Assembly: GCA_029210205.1 (NCBI GenBank)
Contig: JARGOD010000005.1
Location: 1 to 64,000 of the forward strand
DNA length: 64,000 nt
Direction of reading: 5' to 3'
Source of the DNA: Verrucomicrobiales bacterium
GTDB taxonomy: Bacteria > Verrucomicrobiota > Verrucomicrobiia > Verrucomicrobiales > DEV007
A program made the position numbers and the translations under genes. Positions 26,639 to 35,897 of this stretch are shown here, piece by piece (the stretch's first letter is position 1; each line of letters starts with the position of its first letter). Under the pieces are notes generated by a model. The model ran no database searches and had not been told where the DNA came from. It was given only the letters and a program-made list of their open reading frames with translations.

Positions 26639-27643
26639 CTACTTCTTGATAAAGGCTTCGTAAGCAGTCGCGATTCCGGCATCTTCGGGGGAGCCTTTGT
26701 GGAAAAGCGTGCGGTAGCGGAAGGTCAGTTCTTCTCCATTTTTCAGAACGTGTTTTCCGGCTTCTTTCGGGGCTTCTTTTTCGAAATTTCCCTGCCCAAA
26801 AGGGTTGGCGGTGAAGAGGCCATAGTGGCGGGCGTGCCACCAAGTCGGATGGCGGAAATTCGAAGGATGATCGAAGATCGCAATGCCCACTTCGTTGCCG
26901 GCCCGATCAACTCCATAGTAGTCGACCCACTTCGCGCGCTTGCCCCAGGCCGCCTTACCTTCAATGCCTTCGTTGTTGATGATATGCCCTTTGGCATGTT
27001 CACCCTCGAGACGAAGCGTTGGAATCGTGCGAATTGACCAGGCTCCTTCCTTGTCATCATTGATCGTCACATCTCCTGCGTCGGCAACGAGAGTCAATTT
27101 TAGATCGATGACAAGCGATCCGTTGCCATCGTAGAAGAGACGAAATTCACGGCGGTCTGACAATATCCGCTGTGTTTCGTCATCGAACGCGAGCCACTCC
27201 GACTTAGTATTGAAAGTGATGTCGTCTTTCGACATGGTGACTCCCTTCATCCCCATGTGCCGGATCGAGCCGAAATTTTTGTCCTGCTTTTTTTCATCAA
27301 GAGGAAAGTGCCAAAAGTCGAGTCCGTTCACGTTGCCCAGGCCATACCACATACCACGATGATGAATGTGGTCAGCGTCTTCATCTTCGAAGCCTTCTTT
27401 CATGGGCCAGTGGCGGGTCATATTCTCATCGGTGGGGCCAATGATCGGATAAAAGAAAGGTTTTCCCTCTTCAACTCCGGCCTCGTAGCTCGTGACATGC
27501 TTATCTCCGTAAAAGATCTGGATTGGGTCCGTGCCCTTGATGGACCATCCTGCGCCGCTGCCAATCGTCTGGGCGGTCGCATTGGGAGATTGAATAGCAA
27601 AGAATGCGGAAAGAGTTAAAATAATGAGAACGGGCGATTTCAT
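26639..27643 (-). CDS. secreted DUF6807 (PmoA-like) family protein
   Basis: A 334-aa protein with a signal peptide (about 1-24). The DHIHHRGMWYG block and the WWHARHYGLFTANPFG block are typical of the family annotated as PmoA/DUF6807, common in Planctomycetes and Verrucomicrobia next to sugar-metabolism genes. Despite the name it has no relation to methane oxidation in most hosts. The many conserved His and Trp suggest a carbohydrate-active or metal-binding site. No reaction can be assigned. Confidence 0.85.
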   Translation of the reverse strand: MKSPVLIILTLSAFFAIQSPNATAQTIGSGAGWSIKGTDPIQIFYGDKHVTSYEAGVEEGKPFFYPIIGPTDENMTRHWPMKEGFEDEDADHIHHRGMWYGLGNVNGLDFWHFPLDEKKQDKNFGSIRHMGMKGVTMSKDDITFNTKSEWLAFDDETQRILSDRREFRLFYDGNGSLVIDLKLTLVADAGDVTINDDKEGAWSIRTIPTLRLEGEHAKGHIINNEGIEGKAAWGKRAKWVDYYGVDRAGNEVGIAIFDHPSNFRHPTWWHARHYGLFTANPFGQGNFEKEAPKEAGKHVLKNGEELTFRYRTLFHKGSPEDAGIATAYEAFIKK

Positions 27644-27715
27644 GAGTTGAGTGACTACGTGACCACGAGTATCTCAATTCTTGCCGAGACCGGCAAGCGC
27701 CGATAGCATACGTCT

Positions 27716-28627
27716 ATGAGTCAATCCTCACTACCCGGTCGACGGGACCTTCTGAAGCTCGCGCCTGCTGCGATGGCGCTTTCACCACTCCTAAGCTCGA
27801 ACCTTTTTGCGCAGGAGAAAAGCAGGTTCCAGTTCTGCACCTTTACGAAGCCGCTCCAGCACCTCAGTTATGCTGAGATGGCAAAAGCGATTTCGGCAAT
27901 GGGTTTCGATGGGATCGAGGGACCAGTCAGGCCCGGCGGACATGTTGTGCCTGAGAGAGTCGAAGAGGATCTCCCCAAAATGGTCGAGGCGCTTAAAGCA
28001 GAAGGGCTTGACCTCACGCTAATGACTTCGGCGATCAATGAAGTCAGCGATGAGCAATTCACTGAGAAGGTACTCCGGACTGCGGCCGGTCTTGGTGTGA
28101 AACGTTTTCGAATGGGATACTACAAATATGATCTCGCCAAGCCGATTGCTCCCCAGATCAATGAGTTTCGGCCGCGCCTCAAAGATCTCATTGCCCTGAC
28201 AAATGAATTGGGAATTAAGCCGGTGTATCAAAATCACTCCGGGAAAAATTACTTCGGCGGTCCGATCTGGGATATGGCAGAACTCTTTGACGAGTTCGAC
28301 CCAAACGAAGTGGGAGTCGCCTTCGACATCGGTCACGCTACCGTCGAAGGCGCAAAAGCCTGGCCGCTGAATTTCGCTCGGATCAAGCCCTACGTGGACA
28401 CGATTTATGTGAAAGAGCCTGCCTGGGACAATAACACCCTGTCCTGGGGGGAAGTCGGAGAAGGGGCCGTTGATAAGGCCTTCTTCAGCCAGCTGAAAAA
28501 AAGTGATTTCTCGGGCACTGTCAGCCTCCATGTGGAGTATCTCGGCCATAAAGATCCGGAAATTGTTCCCGCCGTGCTGAAAGCGATTGAAAAAGATTTC
28601 GCGACGTTGAAAGAGCTTCTCTCCTAA
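27716..28627 (+). CDS. Tat-exported sugar phosphate isomerase/epimerase-like protein
   Basis: A 303-aa TIM-barrel protein of the xylose-isomerase-like/AP-endonuclease-2 family. The N-terminus has a twin-arginine signal (R9-R10-D-L-L-K) followed by a hydrophobic stretch ending at FAQ, so it is probably exported folded, with a bound metal. The DIGHATVEG and SLHVEYLG segments carry likely metal ligands. It ends with a 1-nt overlap with hflX, an odd partner for an exported sugar enzyme. The substrate is unknown. Confidence 0.88.
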   Translation: MSQSSLPGRRDLLKLAPAAMALSPLLSSNLFAQEKSRFQFCTFTKPLQHLSYAEMAKAISAMGFDGIEGPVRPGGHVVPERVEEDLPKMVEALKAEGLDLTLMTSAINEVSDEQFTEKVLRTAAGLGVKRFRMGYYKYDLAKPIAPQINEFRPRLKDLIALTNELGIKPVYQNHSGKNYFGGPIWDMAELFDEFDPNEVGVAFDIGHATVEGAKAWPLNFARIKPYVDTIYVKEPAWDNNTLSWGEVGEGAVDKAFFSQLKKSDFSGTVSLHVEYLGHKDPEIVPAVLKAIEKDFATLKELLS

Positions 28628-29964
28628 TGTTTGATACCCGGGATAAACCGCAAATGGTGGAGCGCGCCTTTTTAATAGGTGCTTACTTTGACCGTTCCGA
28701 CGAAGCGGAGGCCCAAAACCTTCTCAAGGAATTAGAGGAGCTTGTCTCGACTCTTGGAATCGGCATTGTCGCGACTCGATGTGTTTTTGTCAGGGATAGA
28801 AACAAGCGTTACCTGACGGGTTCGGGAAAAGCGTTAGAACTCATCGATGAAGCCGGTGACTATGACGCGGACTGCATTATTTTCGACAATGAGTTGCTGC
28901 CCTCTCAGCAGCGGACCTGGGAAGAAGCGGGAGATTTGACGGTGATCGATCGTGAGGAAGTCATTCTCGACATCTTCAAAATGCGAGCGCAAACCAAAGA
29001 GGCCAGTCTCCAGGTTGAACTGGCTCGGATGCAGTATTCGCTGCCACGTCTTGCGAGGATGTGGACTCACCTCGACCGTCAGCGCGGATCAGGTGGCGGA
29101 GGAGGCGGTGGTGCCGCCCGCGGGGAGGGTGAGCAGCAGATTGAGGTTGATCGCCGGCTTGCCCGAAAGCGGATCGAAAGAATCAAAACGGAATTGAATG
29201 AAGTGCGCCGCAACCGCGAGACACAGCGAAAGCAGCGGGCTGATGAGGGGATCGGACAGGCCTCGATCGTTGGATACACCAATGCAGGAAAGAGCTCGCT
29301 CCTCAATATCCTCGCCGGCGCGGATGTCCTCGCCGAGGATAAATTGTTTGCGACACTTGATCCCACGACGCGACGCATCGAGTTGCCGGACGGCCAGCCG
29401 CTCTTGATGACTGATACCGTGGGTTTTGTCCGAAATTTGCCCCACCGGCTCGTTGAGGCATTCAAAGCGACTCTGGAAGAAGCCGTGATTTCAGATTTTC
29501 TGATTCACGTTCTCGATGCGAGTGCGCCCGAGATTTTTGAATTTCACGAAACAACTCTATCGGTGCTTCGCGAACTGGGAGCGGCTGACAAGCCGATGAT
29601 CACGGTGCTGAACAAAGTCGATCTGATTACCGATGATCTTGACCGCCTTCACGAACTGAAGAGTCATTTTGACGAGAGAACAGTTTTCATCTCAGCCGTG
29701 ACCGGAGCGGGACTCGATACTCTAACGGGTCGGCTTTGCGAAATGATGGTGGACCGGGTCGCGCGCCTCACTTTGAAAATTCCGCAGGCGAGGCAGGACC
29801 TCGTCGCTTTGTTGCATCGTGAAGCGAAGATTTTGACGACGGAGTATGAAGGCAATGATGTTGTCCTCAGCGCCATCGTCCCTCACGTCATCCGGCATCG
29901 GGTCGAGGAATTCAGTATCGCAGGGGAAAATCTCAATTCTTCCAGTTCGATGAGTCCCTCGTAA
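28627..29964 (+). CDS. hflX: ribosome-associated GTPase HflX
   Basis: HflX rescues and splits stalled ribosomes in stress. This protein has 445 aa with the N-terminal HflX domain (1-200) and a GTPase domain: G1 GYTNAGKS at 216-223, G3 DTVG at 263-266, G4 NKVD at 329-332. The linker before the GTPase normally has a GxxGxRGPGETQLE motif; here it is replaced by a run of seven glycines (156-162) and then ARGEGEQQIEVDRR. The start ATG overlaps the stop of the isomerase by one base. Confidence 0.95.
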   Translation: MFDTRDKPQMVERAFLIGAYFDRSDEAEAQNLLKELEELVSTLGIGIVATRCVFVRDRNKRYLTGSGKALELIDEAGDYDADCIIFDNELLPSQQRTWEEAGDLTVIDREEVILDIFKMRAQTKEASLQVELARMQYSLPRLARMWTHLDRQRGSGGGGGGGAARGEGEQQIEVDRRLARKRIERIKTELNEVRRNRETQRKQRADEGIGQASIVGYTNAGKSSLLNILAGADVLAEDKLFATLDPTTRRIELPDGQPLLMTDTVGFVRNLPHRLVEAFKATLEEAVISDFLIHVLDASAPEIFEFHETTLSVLRELGAADKPMITVLNKVDLITDDLDRLHELKSHFDERTVFISAVTGAGLDTLTGRLCEMMVDRVARLTLKIPQARQDLVALLHREAKILTTEYEGNDVVLSAIVPHVIRHRVEEFSIAGENLNSSSSMSPS

Positions 29965-30026
29965 CTATGACCTTCGTGTCGCGGGAAGGGCGCCGGGTGG
30001 ATGAGACGAAACTTCAATTTCGAGGG

Positions 30027-31697
30027 TTAGGTCCGGGATTCAATACGCCGGGGTTTTTCATCCTGGATCTGCCGCGGTTTTTCAATCGCTACCGGTTTTC
30101 TCGGCATTTTGACCTCATTGGAAGGGGCAGACTCAGGGGCTGCCGCTTTTTCAGGAGTGAAGAGAAGTTGGCTGAGGGCGACACCGGAGAGAATCCCGCC
30201 CGATGATTCAAGCGCTTGTTTCAATTGCTTGAGCGTTTTTCCTGAATGTCGCTTGTAAGAGGTCACCGCGATGGTGTGGTCGACCATGCCTGAAACCACT
30301 CCAGCCTCAGAGTAGGAGAGGGGCGAAGGGGAAGTGATCAGCAGGTAATCAAACCGCGACTTCATGTCGTAGATCAGGTCCTGCATTCGCTTGCCGGAGA
30401 ACAGACCGGAAGGGTCTTCACGCGGTGGGCCGCTTGGCATGAACCAAAGATTGTTTTTCCGGGTTTTCACGACAGTTTCTTCCAGCCTCATCTCTCCAGT
30501 GAGATAATCTGAAAGACCGGGATGATTAGCGGCATCGAATTGTCGGTAAACTTGAGGATTTCTGAGATCACCATCGATGAGGAGAACGGTATGACCTGCT
30601 TCCGCTATGATGACGCTGAGATTGCTGATCACGCTGGGAAGCTCAGAGTCAGGATCGGCCGATAGAAAGCTGATCATCGAACAATCACCGGCGGGAAGTT
30701 TTTGAATTGAGTTCCGAAGAAAACGGTAAGGTTCAACGATGGAGTCAGCAGCACGGCTCAATTTTGCAAGTGGTGCGGAGGGGACCGGCGCAAAGCCAAC
30801 GAGGAGAAGATCGAGGCGATTTTTGAGGTTGGTGGCAACCTGCAGGGGAGCACTTCTAACCGCAAACAAGCCGACCATGATGACGCCGAGAGCAATGCCA
30901 AGTAGTCCAAGAACGGCAGGCAGATACCAGCGACCCGTTACCAAACTGGCCTCGTCCGCGATTGCCGTGTTCAGAATTGAAACGATGGGGCGAGCTTCAC
31001 GATTTTCGACAACAGCAAGTTGATGACGTGCTTCAAGAGAACGAATGAGGTGTGACTGACGAACAAGATCTTCACGAAGCTTTTCATTTAGCTCTGCGTT
31101 GCTATCGGAAGATTCTCTGAGCTGTTGTGAAATTTCGGCGACGGATTCACGCCGACTTTCCAGTTCGAGATTCAAACTTCGAATTCGATCCTCTGCCTCG
31201 AGCTGGGCCTCGAGTTCTTTCTGGTCAACGAATTCATCTGCAATCGCATTCGCGAGCATTGCGGCACCGCCTGGAGTGGCGTCGCGGGCAATGATCTCGA
31301 CGGTTCCGTCTCCGGATCGATAGACGACGGTGACAAGGCGCTTCATCTTTTTCAGTGTGTCCGCGCGATTTTCGAGGTTCCATCGTTTTGAAACCTCGTA
31401 TTTATCGATCACTTTAAGGAAGAGAACCCCACTCATGAGTTCTGCCCTGGCCTGAGTTCGGACACTCGGAGTCATCGGGCGAACATCGGTACTGCTGCGA
31501 AAGACCGGCATCTCGACCTGCGCTTCGGTAAAGGCGAGGCTGGATCTCACTTGGTAACTGACTGGTTTTTTGACAGTTAGATATGAACCGCCAATGAGAA
31601 GAATCGAGCCTACGAGAACCACTGAAGTCCACCGTGCACGCAGGGCGAACTTAAAATCAGCAAGGCTATACCCAGCCGCATTTTGGTTCATTACCAT
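30027..31697 (-). CDS. Wzc-like polysaccharide co-polymerase with degenerate kinase domain
   Basis: A 556-aa protein with the layout of a Wzz/Wzc chain-length regulator: TM1 (about 24-41), periplasmic part with a long coiled coil (158-232), TM2 (259-280), and a cytoplasmic domain like bacterial tyrosine kinases. The Walker A' motif VLLIDGDLRNP (371-381) is kept. The Walker A site is lost: S346-A-D-P is followed by DSELP where GEGKS/T is expected, so the lysine is missing. At the Walker B place (YLLITSPSP, 451-459) the aspartate is replaced by T455. The C-terminus is basic and Pro-rich, without a tyrosine cluster. It is probably a non-catalytic structural homologue. No polysaccharide export genes are adjacent. 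Confidence 0.85.
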   Translation of the reverse strand: MVMNQNAAGYSLADFKFALRARWTSVVLVGSILLIGGSYLTVKKPVSYQVRSSLAFTEAQVEMPVFRSSTDVRPMTPSVRTQARAELMSGVLFLKVIDKYEVSKRWNLENRADTLKKMKRLVTVVYRSGDGTVEIIARDATPGGAAMLANAIADEFVDQKELEAQLEAEDRIRSLNLELESRRESVAEISQQLRESSDSNAELNEKLREDLVRQSHLIRSLEARHQLAVVENREARPIVSILNTAIADEASLVTGRWYLPAVLGLLGIALGVIMVGLFAVRSAPLQVATNLKNRLDLLLVGFAPVPSAPLAKLSRAADSIVEPYRFLRNSIQKLPAGDCSMISFLSADPDSELPSVISNLSVIIAEAGHTVLLIDGDLRNPQVYRQFDAANHPGLSDYLTGEMRLEETVVKTRKNNLWFMPSGPPREDPSGLFSGKRMQDLIYDMKSRFDYLLITSPSPLSYSEAGVVSGMVDHTIAVTSYKRHSGKTLKQLKQALESSGGILSGVALSQLLFTPEKAAAPESAPSNEVKMPRKPVAIEKPRQIQDEKPRRIESRT

Positions 31698-31715
31698 AAT
31701 AATCAGAATATTATG
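31695..31715. promoter_or_regulatory. AT-rich inverted repeat at the start of the Wzc-like gene
   Basis: CATAATA (31695-31701) and TATTATG (31709-31715) are exact inverted repeats with a 7-nt centre, in the most AT-rich stretch nearby. They touch the ATG at 31697; if translation starts at the second ATG (31691) they lie just upstream. It may be an operator or part of the promoter. Confidence 0.4.
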
Positions 31716-31788
31716 ATTGTTAAGATATACAAAATAATTCTTCGATACTTTTAGAAGCGATTTTACCTGCGCGCGATCACCCTGGAAC

Positions 31789-33750
31789 TCAGGCTTTCTC
31801 CAAATCTTTCAGCTCGGACTGAAAACCGCTGCTGAGAATTGGAAACCGACACCACGTTTTCGGGTCGAGATTCTTGTCATCGAGGTGAAAACCGGGCGCA
31901 TAGCGTTCGCGTTTCCATTGGTTCCGACTCCAGAGTCGAAAGAACTTGGCGACCCACTCTTTGAGAATTTCCGGACTGTAATCAGTGTGGGATTCACACA
32001 TGAATTCCCAGACTTCGACCGGGAGCTTTTTGTCGCGAATCGCCAGTTTTTCGATCGCATCGAGAACCGGGTAGGGCATTAGATCAGATTCGTCCGTTTG
32101 TTTGTCTTCAGAAGGTCTGAGTTCTGCAGTCGGGGCCTGAACATTGATCGCGCTCAACTCGGGGATCGGTTGAATGTCGGGTTGGCAGCCTTCCGATTCC
32201 ATCCAGTTGAGCCACTGATTCAAAAAGGCTTTGTCGATTCCGGAAATGGGACTGAGCCCTCCGCTCGTGTCGCCGTCCATTGTTGCGTAGCCGACGGCTG
32301 CCTCGGACCGATTGCTTGTCGAAAGGAGAAGCGCATTTCGAATGTTGGTGAGCATCCAGACTCCAGGAGCGCGGACGCGAGCCTGAATGTTTTGTAAGGA
32401 CACATCGTCAGTTTCCCAAGTCAGTTCGCGACCGAGTCCTTTCTCGACGATGGCCCGATAGCCTTCGACGAGCGCATCGACATCCCACTCTTGAAAGTCC
32501 GCCTCAATCGCGTCGGCAACCGTTTCGGCAGCACTCCGAGTCGTTTCTGAACTGTTGCGAGTGCTTTGATAGACACAGGAAAGCAATTGAGTCACGAGCG
32601 GGCGATCATCAAAACTGATGTGCCCGAGCTTCTTTCGGAAACCCTCTTCGCCGAGGTCGTCAATTGCGAGGTCGGCCATGAGTTTCACGAGGACTGCCGT
32701 CGCTGCCGAGTCGGCACCGCCGCTGAGGGAAACAACGAATCCACCGGAATAACTTTTTCGCAGGTAGTCAAACAGTCCCAGCGCCATGGTACGGGTGAAC
32801 TCTTCTTCCTTCGAATCAGCGGCGAGATCAGCATGGCTGAATTCGGTTGTGTAGGGTCCCTTCCATGTTGGAGAAAAATCGACCTTCACAGTGAGGTCAT
32901 CATTCTCGCCCAGAATGGGGCGGTGACTCACCTGACGGGCCTGATGAAGCCTCGTGAGATTCAGATCGATCGTCGCTGCTGTCAGGATGTGATCGTGAAA
33001 AGAAAACCGCCGTCCTTCCGCGACATATTCGCCCCCGCAGGCGATAACGGTTCCGCCATCGTAAATGACTCTCCCTGCTTCGTTGCCCAGCAAATTGGCG
33101 TAGACGTAGCCGCAGGCGAAGGCACGCGAGCCTTCGAGAACGAAACGCTCGCGAACCATTTGTTTTCCAAAAGCAAAGTGGCTCGCGCTGGGGTTGAAAA
33201 TCAGGTCGACCCCGCGTCGGGCAAGGCGGGTGCCGGGACGATTCGCGACCCAGGCATCCTCGCAAATCTCGAAGCCGAGACGTACGCTCCCGATCTCGAA
33301 AACAAGATCGCCGATCGGGATCTTCTTTCCATCCACCTCGAGCAACTCGACCTCACCCTCGGCCCACGGTTTGAACCATCTCGTTTCGTAGTGAAGCCCA
33401 TCGCCCGCTAGATTTTGTTTGGCAACAAAACCAGTGATTTCGCCGTCTGCGATCAGTGCAACAGCGTTGAAAACACAACTTTCAAACCAGATCGGAAGTC
33501 CTGCCGCCACGACGATACCCTTGCATTTTGGTGCCAGTTCGATCAGTGATCGCATCGCCTGATCACCCACTTCGGGTGAGAGAAACATGTCTTCGCATCC
33601 ATAGCCAGTGATGGCGAGCTCGGGGAGACAAAGGAAGCCAACCCCTTTTTCCCGCGCTTCATCAATGGCTTCGGAGGCACGCCGAAGATTACCCTCCCAA
33701 TCAAGAGGGGTCTGGTTCAAACAAGCGGCGCCGGTGACAATGCGGTTCAT
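31789..33750 (-). CDS. nadE: glutamine-dependent NAD+ synthetase
   Basis: A 653-aa enzyme that makes NAD+ from nicotinic acid adenine dinucleotide, taking ammonia from glutamine. The N-terminal half is a nitrilase-like glutaminase (CLPELAITGYGCEDMF block with the Glu; GFEICEDAWV with the nucleophile Cys). The C-terminal half is the synthetase with the pyrophosphate loop SLSGGADSAAT. The size matches the long bacterial and eukaryotic type. The frame is open 32 codons upstream; the start at 33750 (MNRIVTGAACLNQ) fits the family, though ATG 33765 is possible. Confidence 0.95.
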   Translation of the reverse strand: MNRIVTGAACLNQTPLDWEGNLRRASEAIDEAREKGVGFLCLPELAITGYGCEDMFLSPEVGDQAMRSLIELAPKCKGIVVAAGLPIWFESCVFNAVALIADGEITGFVAKQNLAGDGLHYETRWFKPWAEGEVELLEVDGKKIPIGDLVFEIGSVRLGFEICEDAWVANRPGTRLARRGVDLIFNPSASHFAFGKQMVRERFVLEGSRAFACGYVYANLLGNEAGRVIYDGGTVIACGGEYVAEGRRFSFHDHILTAATIDLNLTRLHQARQVSHRPILGENDDLTVKVDFSPTWKGPYTTEFSHADLAADSKEEEFTRTMALGLFDYLRKSYSGGFVVSLSGGADSAATAVLVKLMADLAIDDLGEEGFRKKLGHISFDDRPLVTQLLSCVYQSTRNSSETTRSAAETVADAIEADFQEWDVDALVEGYRAIVEKGLGRELTWETDDVSLQNIQARVRAPGVWMLTNIRNALLLSTSNRSEAAVGYATMDGDTSGGLSPISGIDKAFLNQWLNWMESEGCQPDIQPIPELSAINVQAPTAELRPSEDKQTDESDLMPYPVLDAIEKLAIRDKKLPVEVWEFMCESHTDYSPEILKEWVAKFFRLWSRNQWKRERYAPGFHLDDKNLDPKTWCRFPILSSGFQSELKDLEKA

Positions 33751-33852
33751 AGGATTGCGAATCATACTGTCCGGTAAGTTACGCTCCGGGGCAATACTGA
33801 GTTTTTCCTTCCCCGACTTGCTGCGAAGCGGGGCGCGGTTTATCAATTCCCT

Positions 33853-34899
33853 ATGCCCGATCTTTACCCGATTGCCCGCAAGATTCTCTTCTCACTCGAC
33901 GCTGAAGCCGCCCACCAAGCGACGATTGCCATGATGAAAACAGCCGACGCCTTCGGAGTTCTCGGTCAGTTAACAGGGTTGAATGACCGACCTGACCCTG
34001 TTGAGTCACGGGAGATCGAGGTCATGGGTTTAACCTTCCCCAATCGTGTTGGACTCGCCGCGGGGATGGATAAGAAGGGTGAGGCGATCAGCGCCTTTGG
34101 TAATCTAGGATTTGGTCATGTTGAAGTCGGCACTGTGACGCCTCTCTGGCAGGCCGGAAATGAGAAGCCCCGTCTCTTTCGACTCAAGGAACATGACGCG
34201 ATCATCAATCGAATGGGATTTAACAACCCCGGAGTTCCCGGAATGATGGAGAACATCGAGCAGTCAAAAAAGGGTTTCGATGGAGTTCTGGGAATTAATA
34301 TCGGAAAGAATAAGGACACGCCGAACGAAGATTTCATCGATGACTACCTCAAGTGTCTTGAAGGAGTCTACGAAGCGGCCGACTACATCACTGCTAACCT
34401 ATCCTCGCCGAACACTAAAGGTCTCCGCGATTTGCAAAGTGAAAGCACCTGCCGCGAATTGATCCTCAAGCTCCAGGAGAAGCGTGAAGAGTTGAAGGCA
34501 ACATACGGAGGGAAATATGTTCCCCTCGTCATCAAGATCGCTCCCGACCTCGCTGAGGATGCGGTGAAAGCGCTCGCAGGAGTCTTTTCAGAAACGAAGA
34601 TCGATGGAGTCATCACGACGAACACGACTATCGAACGCGAGGCCGTCGCCGGGCACGAGCATGCCGACGAAGCGGGCGGCTTGAGCGGAGGCCCGCTCAC
34701 TGAAAAAGCGACCGAAATTCTTGCCCTGCTCCGATCCGAAATGGACGAATCCATCCCCATCATCGGATCCGGTGGCGTCATGTCCGTCGCCGATGCACAG
34801 GCGAAGATCGATGCAGGGGCGAGCCTCGTGCAGGTGTATACCGGGCTGGTCTACCGCGGGGCTGAACTGGTGCGCGAAATTGCCGATGAGGTGGGGTGA
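33853..34899 (+). CDS. pyrD: quinone-dependent dihydroorotate dehydrogenase
   Basis: A class 2 enzyme of 348 aa that oxidises dihydroorotate to orotate in pyrimidine synthesis, passing electrons to quinone at the membrane. The N-terminal helix region (residues 1-35), typical of class 2, is followed by GLAAGMDKKGEA, a TVTPLWQAGNEKPR block, NLSSPNTKGLR and the C-terminal GSGGVMSVADA FMN phosphate-binding segment. The start is separated from nadE by about 100 nt in the opposite direction. Confidence 0.96.
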   Translation: MPDLYPIARKILFSLDAEAAHQATIAMMKTADAFGVLGQLTGLNDRPDPVESREIEVMGLTFPNRVGLAAGMDKKGEAISAFGNLGFGHVEVGTVTPLWQAGNEKPRLFRLKEHDAIINRMGFNNPGVPGMMENIEQSKKGFDGVLGINIGKNKDTPNEDFIDDYLKCLEGVYEAADYITANLSSPNTKGLRDLQSESTCRELILKLQEKREELKATYGGKYVPLVIKIAPDLAEDAVKALAGVFSETKIDGVITTNTTIEREAVAGHEHADEAGGLSGGPLTEKATEILALLRSEMDESIPIIGSGGVMSVADAQAKIDAGASLVQVYTGLVYRGAELVREIADEVG

Positions 34900-34929
34900 T
34901 TTCGCAAGGATTCGATCCCTGCCACGCCC

Positions 34930-35775
34930 CTACGCAGCTCCCTCGCTGGGCATCATGTAAGTGAGTAGCTGACCAAGGCGCTCACGCATTTGTGAACGCG
35001 GGGTAATCAAATCGATGAGGCCATGCTCGAGGAGGAACTCGGCGGTTTGGAAACCGGAGGGAAGATCCTGATGGGTCGTCTCTTTGATGACGCGGGGACC
35101 GGCAAAACCGATCATGCAGTTTGGCTCTGCCATATTGATGTCGCCAAGGGTCGCGAAACTCGCGGTGACCCCACCGGTGGTCGGGTGGGTGAGAACAGAA
35201 ATATAAGGAAGGCCGGCGGCGTGGTGACGGGCGAGAGCACCGCTTGTTTTGGCCATTTGCATGAGGCTGAGAATGCCTTCATGCATTCGGGCACCGCCAG
35301 AGGCACTGATGATGATCGCGCCGCGCTTTTCTTCGGTCGCAGTTTCGATGGCGCGGGTGAGCTTTTCCCCAACCGCAGAGCTGAGACTGCCGCCGAGAAA
35401 GCGAAAATCGATCACGCTGAGAGTGACAGGATTACCGAGGAGCGTTCCGCGCCCGGTAAGAACGCCTTCTTTCAATCCCGTCTTCTTCTGGTTGGCCTTA
35501 ATTTTATCGCCGTAGCCTTTGAATCCAAGGGCATCGATGGGCTCGAGAGTGGCGTCGAGTTCATCGAAGGAATCAGGATCCAACAACATTTGGACCCGCT
35601 CCTGAGAGGTGAGGGTGAAATGATGATCGCACTTGGTGCAAACGCGGTGGCGCTGCTTAAGGGTGATTTCATCAATGATCGCACCACAAGAGGGACATTT
35701 ATTCCACAAGCCTTCCGGCATGTCGGATTTCTTTTTCCCAAGTGTTTTGATCGAGCGCTTTTTAAAGATGCCCAT
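34930..35775 (-). CDS. accD: acetyl-CoA carboxylase carboxyltransferase subunit beta
   Basis: AccD is one half of the carboxyltransferase that makes malonyl-CoA for fatty-acid synthesis. The 281-aa protein has the N-terminal zinc finger (C27, C30, C46, C49) and the crotonase-like domain with the SASGGARMHEG block and a GPRVIKET segment. Length and order are normal. accA is not in the window. comF lies upstream on the same strand across a 122-bp gap. Confidence 0.97.
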   Translation of the reverse strand: MGIFKKRSIKTLGKKKSDMPEGLWNKCPSCGAIIDEITLKQRHRVCTKCDHHFTLTSQERVQMLLDPDSFDELDATLEPIDALGFKGYGDKIKANQKKTGLKEGVLTGRGTLLGNPVTLSVIDFRFLGGSLSSAVGEKLTRAIETATEEKRGAIIISASGGARMHEGILSLMQMAKTSGALARHHAAGLPYISVLTHPTTGGVTASFATLGDINMAEPNCMIGFAGPRVIKETTHQDLPSGFQTAEFLLEHGLIDLITPRSQMRERLGQLLTYMMPSEGAA

Positions 35776-35897
35776 GGTTGGAAGCCGGGGTTCGGGGTGT
35801 GTTTGTGTATCTAAAACCGGAGGAATCCAGCGGTCTGCGTGTGCTCAAGCGTAGCGAATATTGGCTTATTAACAACCAATTTTCCATGATCCTCAGC

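Noticed and set aside
30027..31697. A capsule or exopolysaccharide gene cluster around the Wzc-like gene
   Set aside because: The neighbours are hflX, nadE and pyrD; no glycosyltransferase, flippase or polymerase gene is present.
32566..33411. A 281-codon open frame on the plus strand
   Set aside because: It lies wholly antisense to nadE, whose motifs are clear, and its translation shows no recognisable domain. It is a shadow of codon bias.
35023..35814. A 263-codon open frame on the plus strand
   Set aside because: It is antisense to accD, which has an intact zinc finger and carboxyltransferase blocks. No motif supports a second protein.
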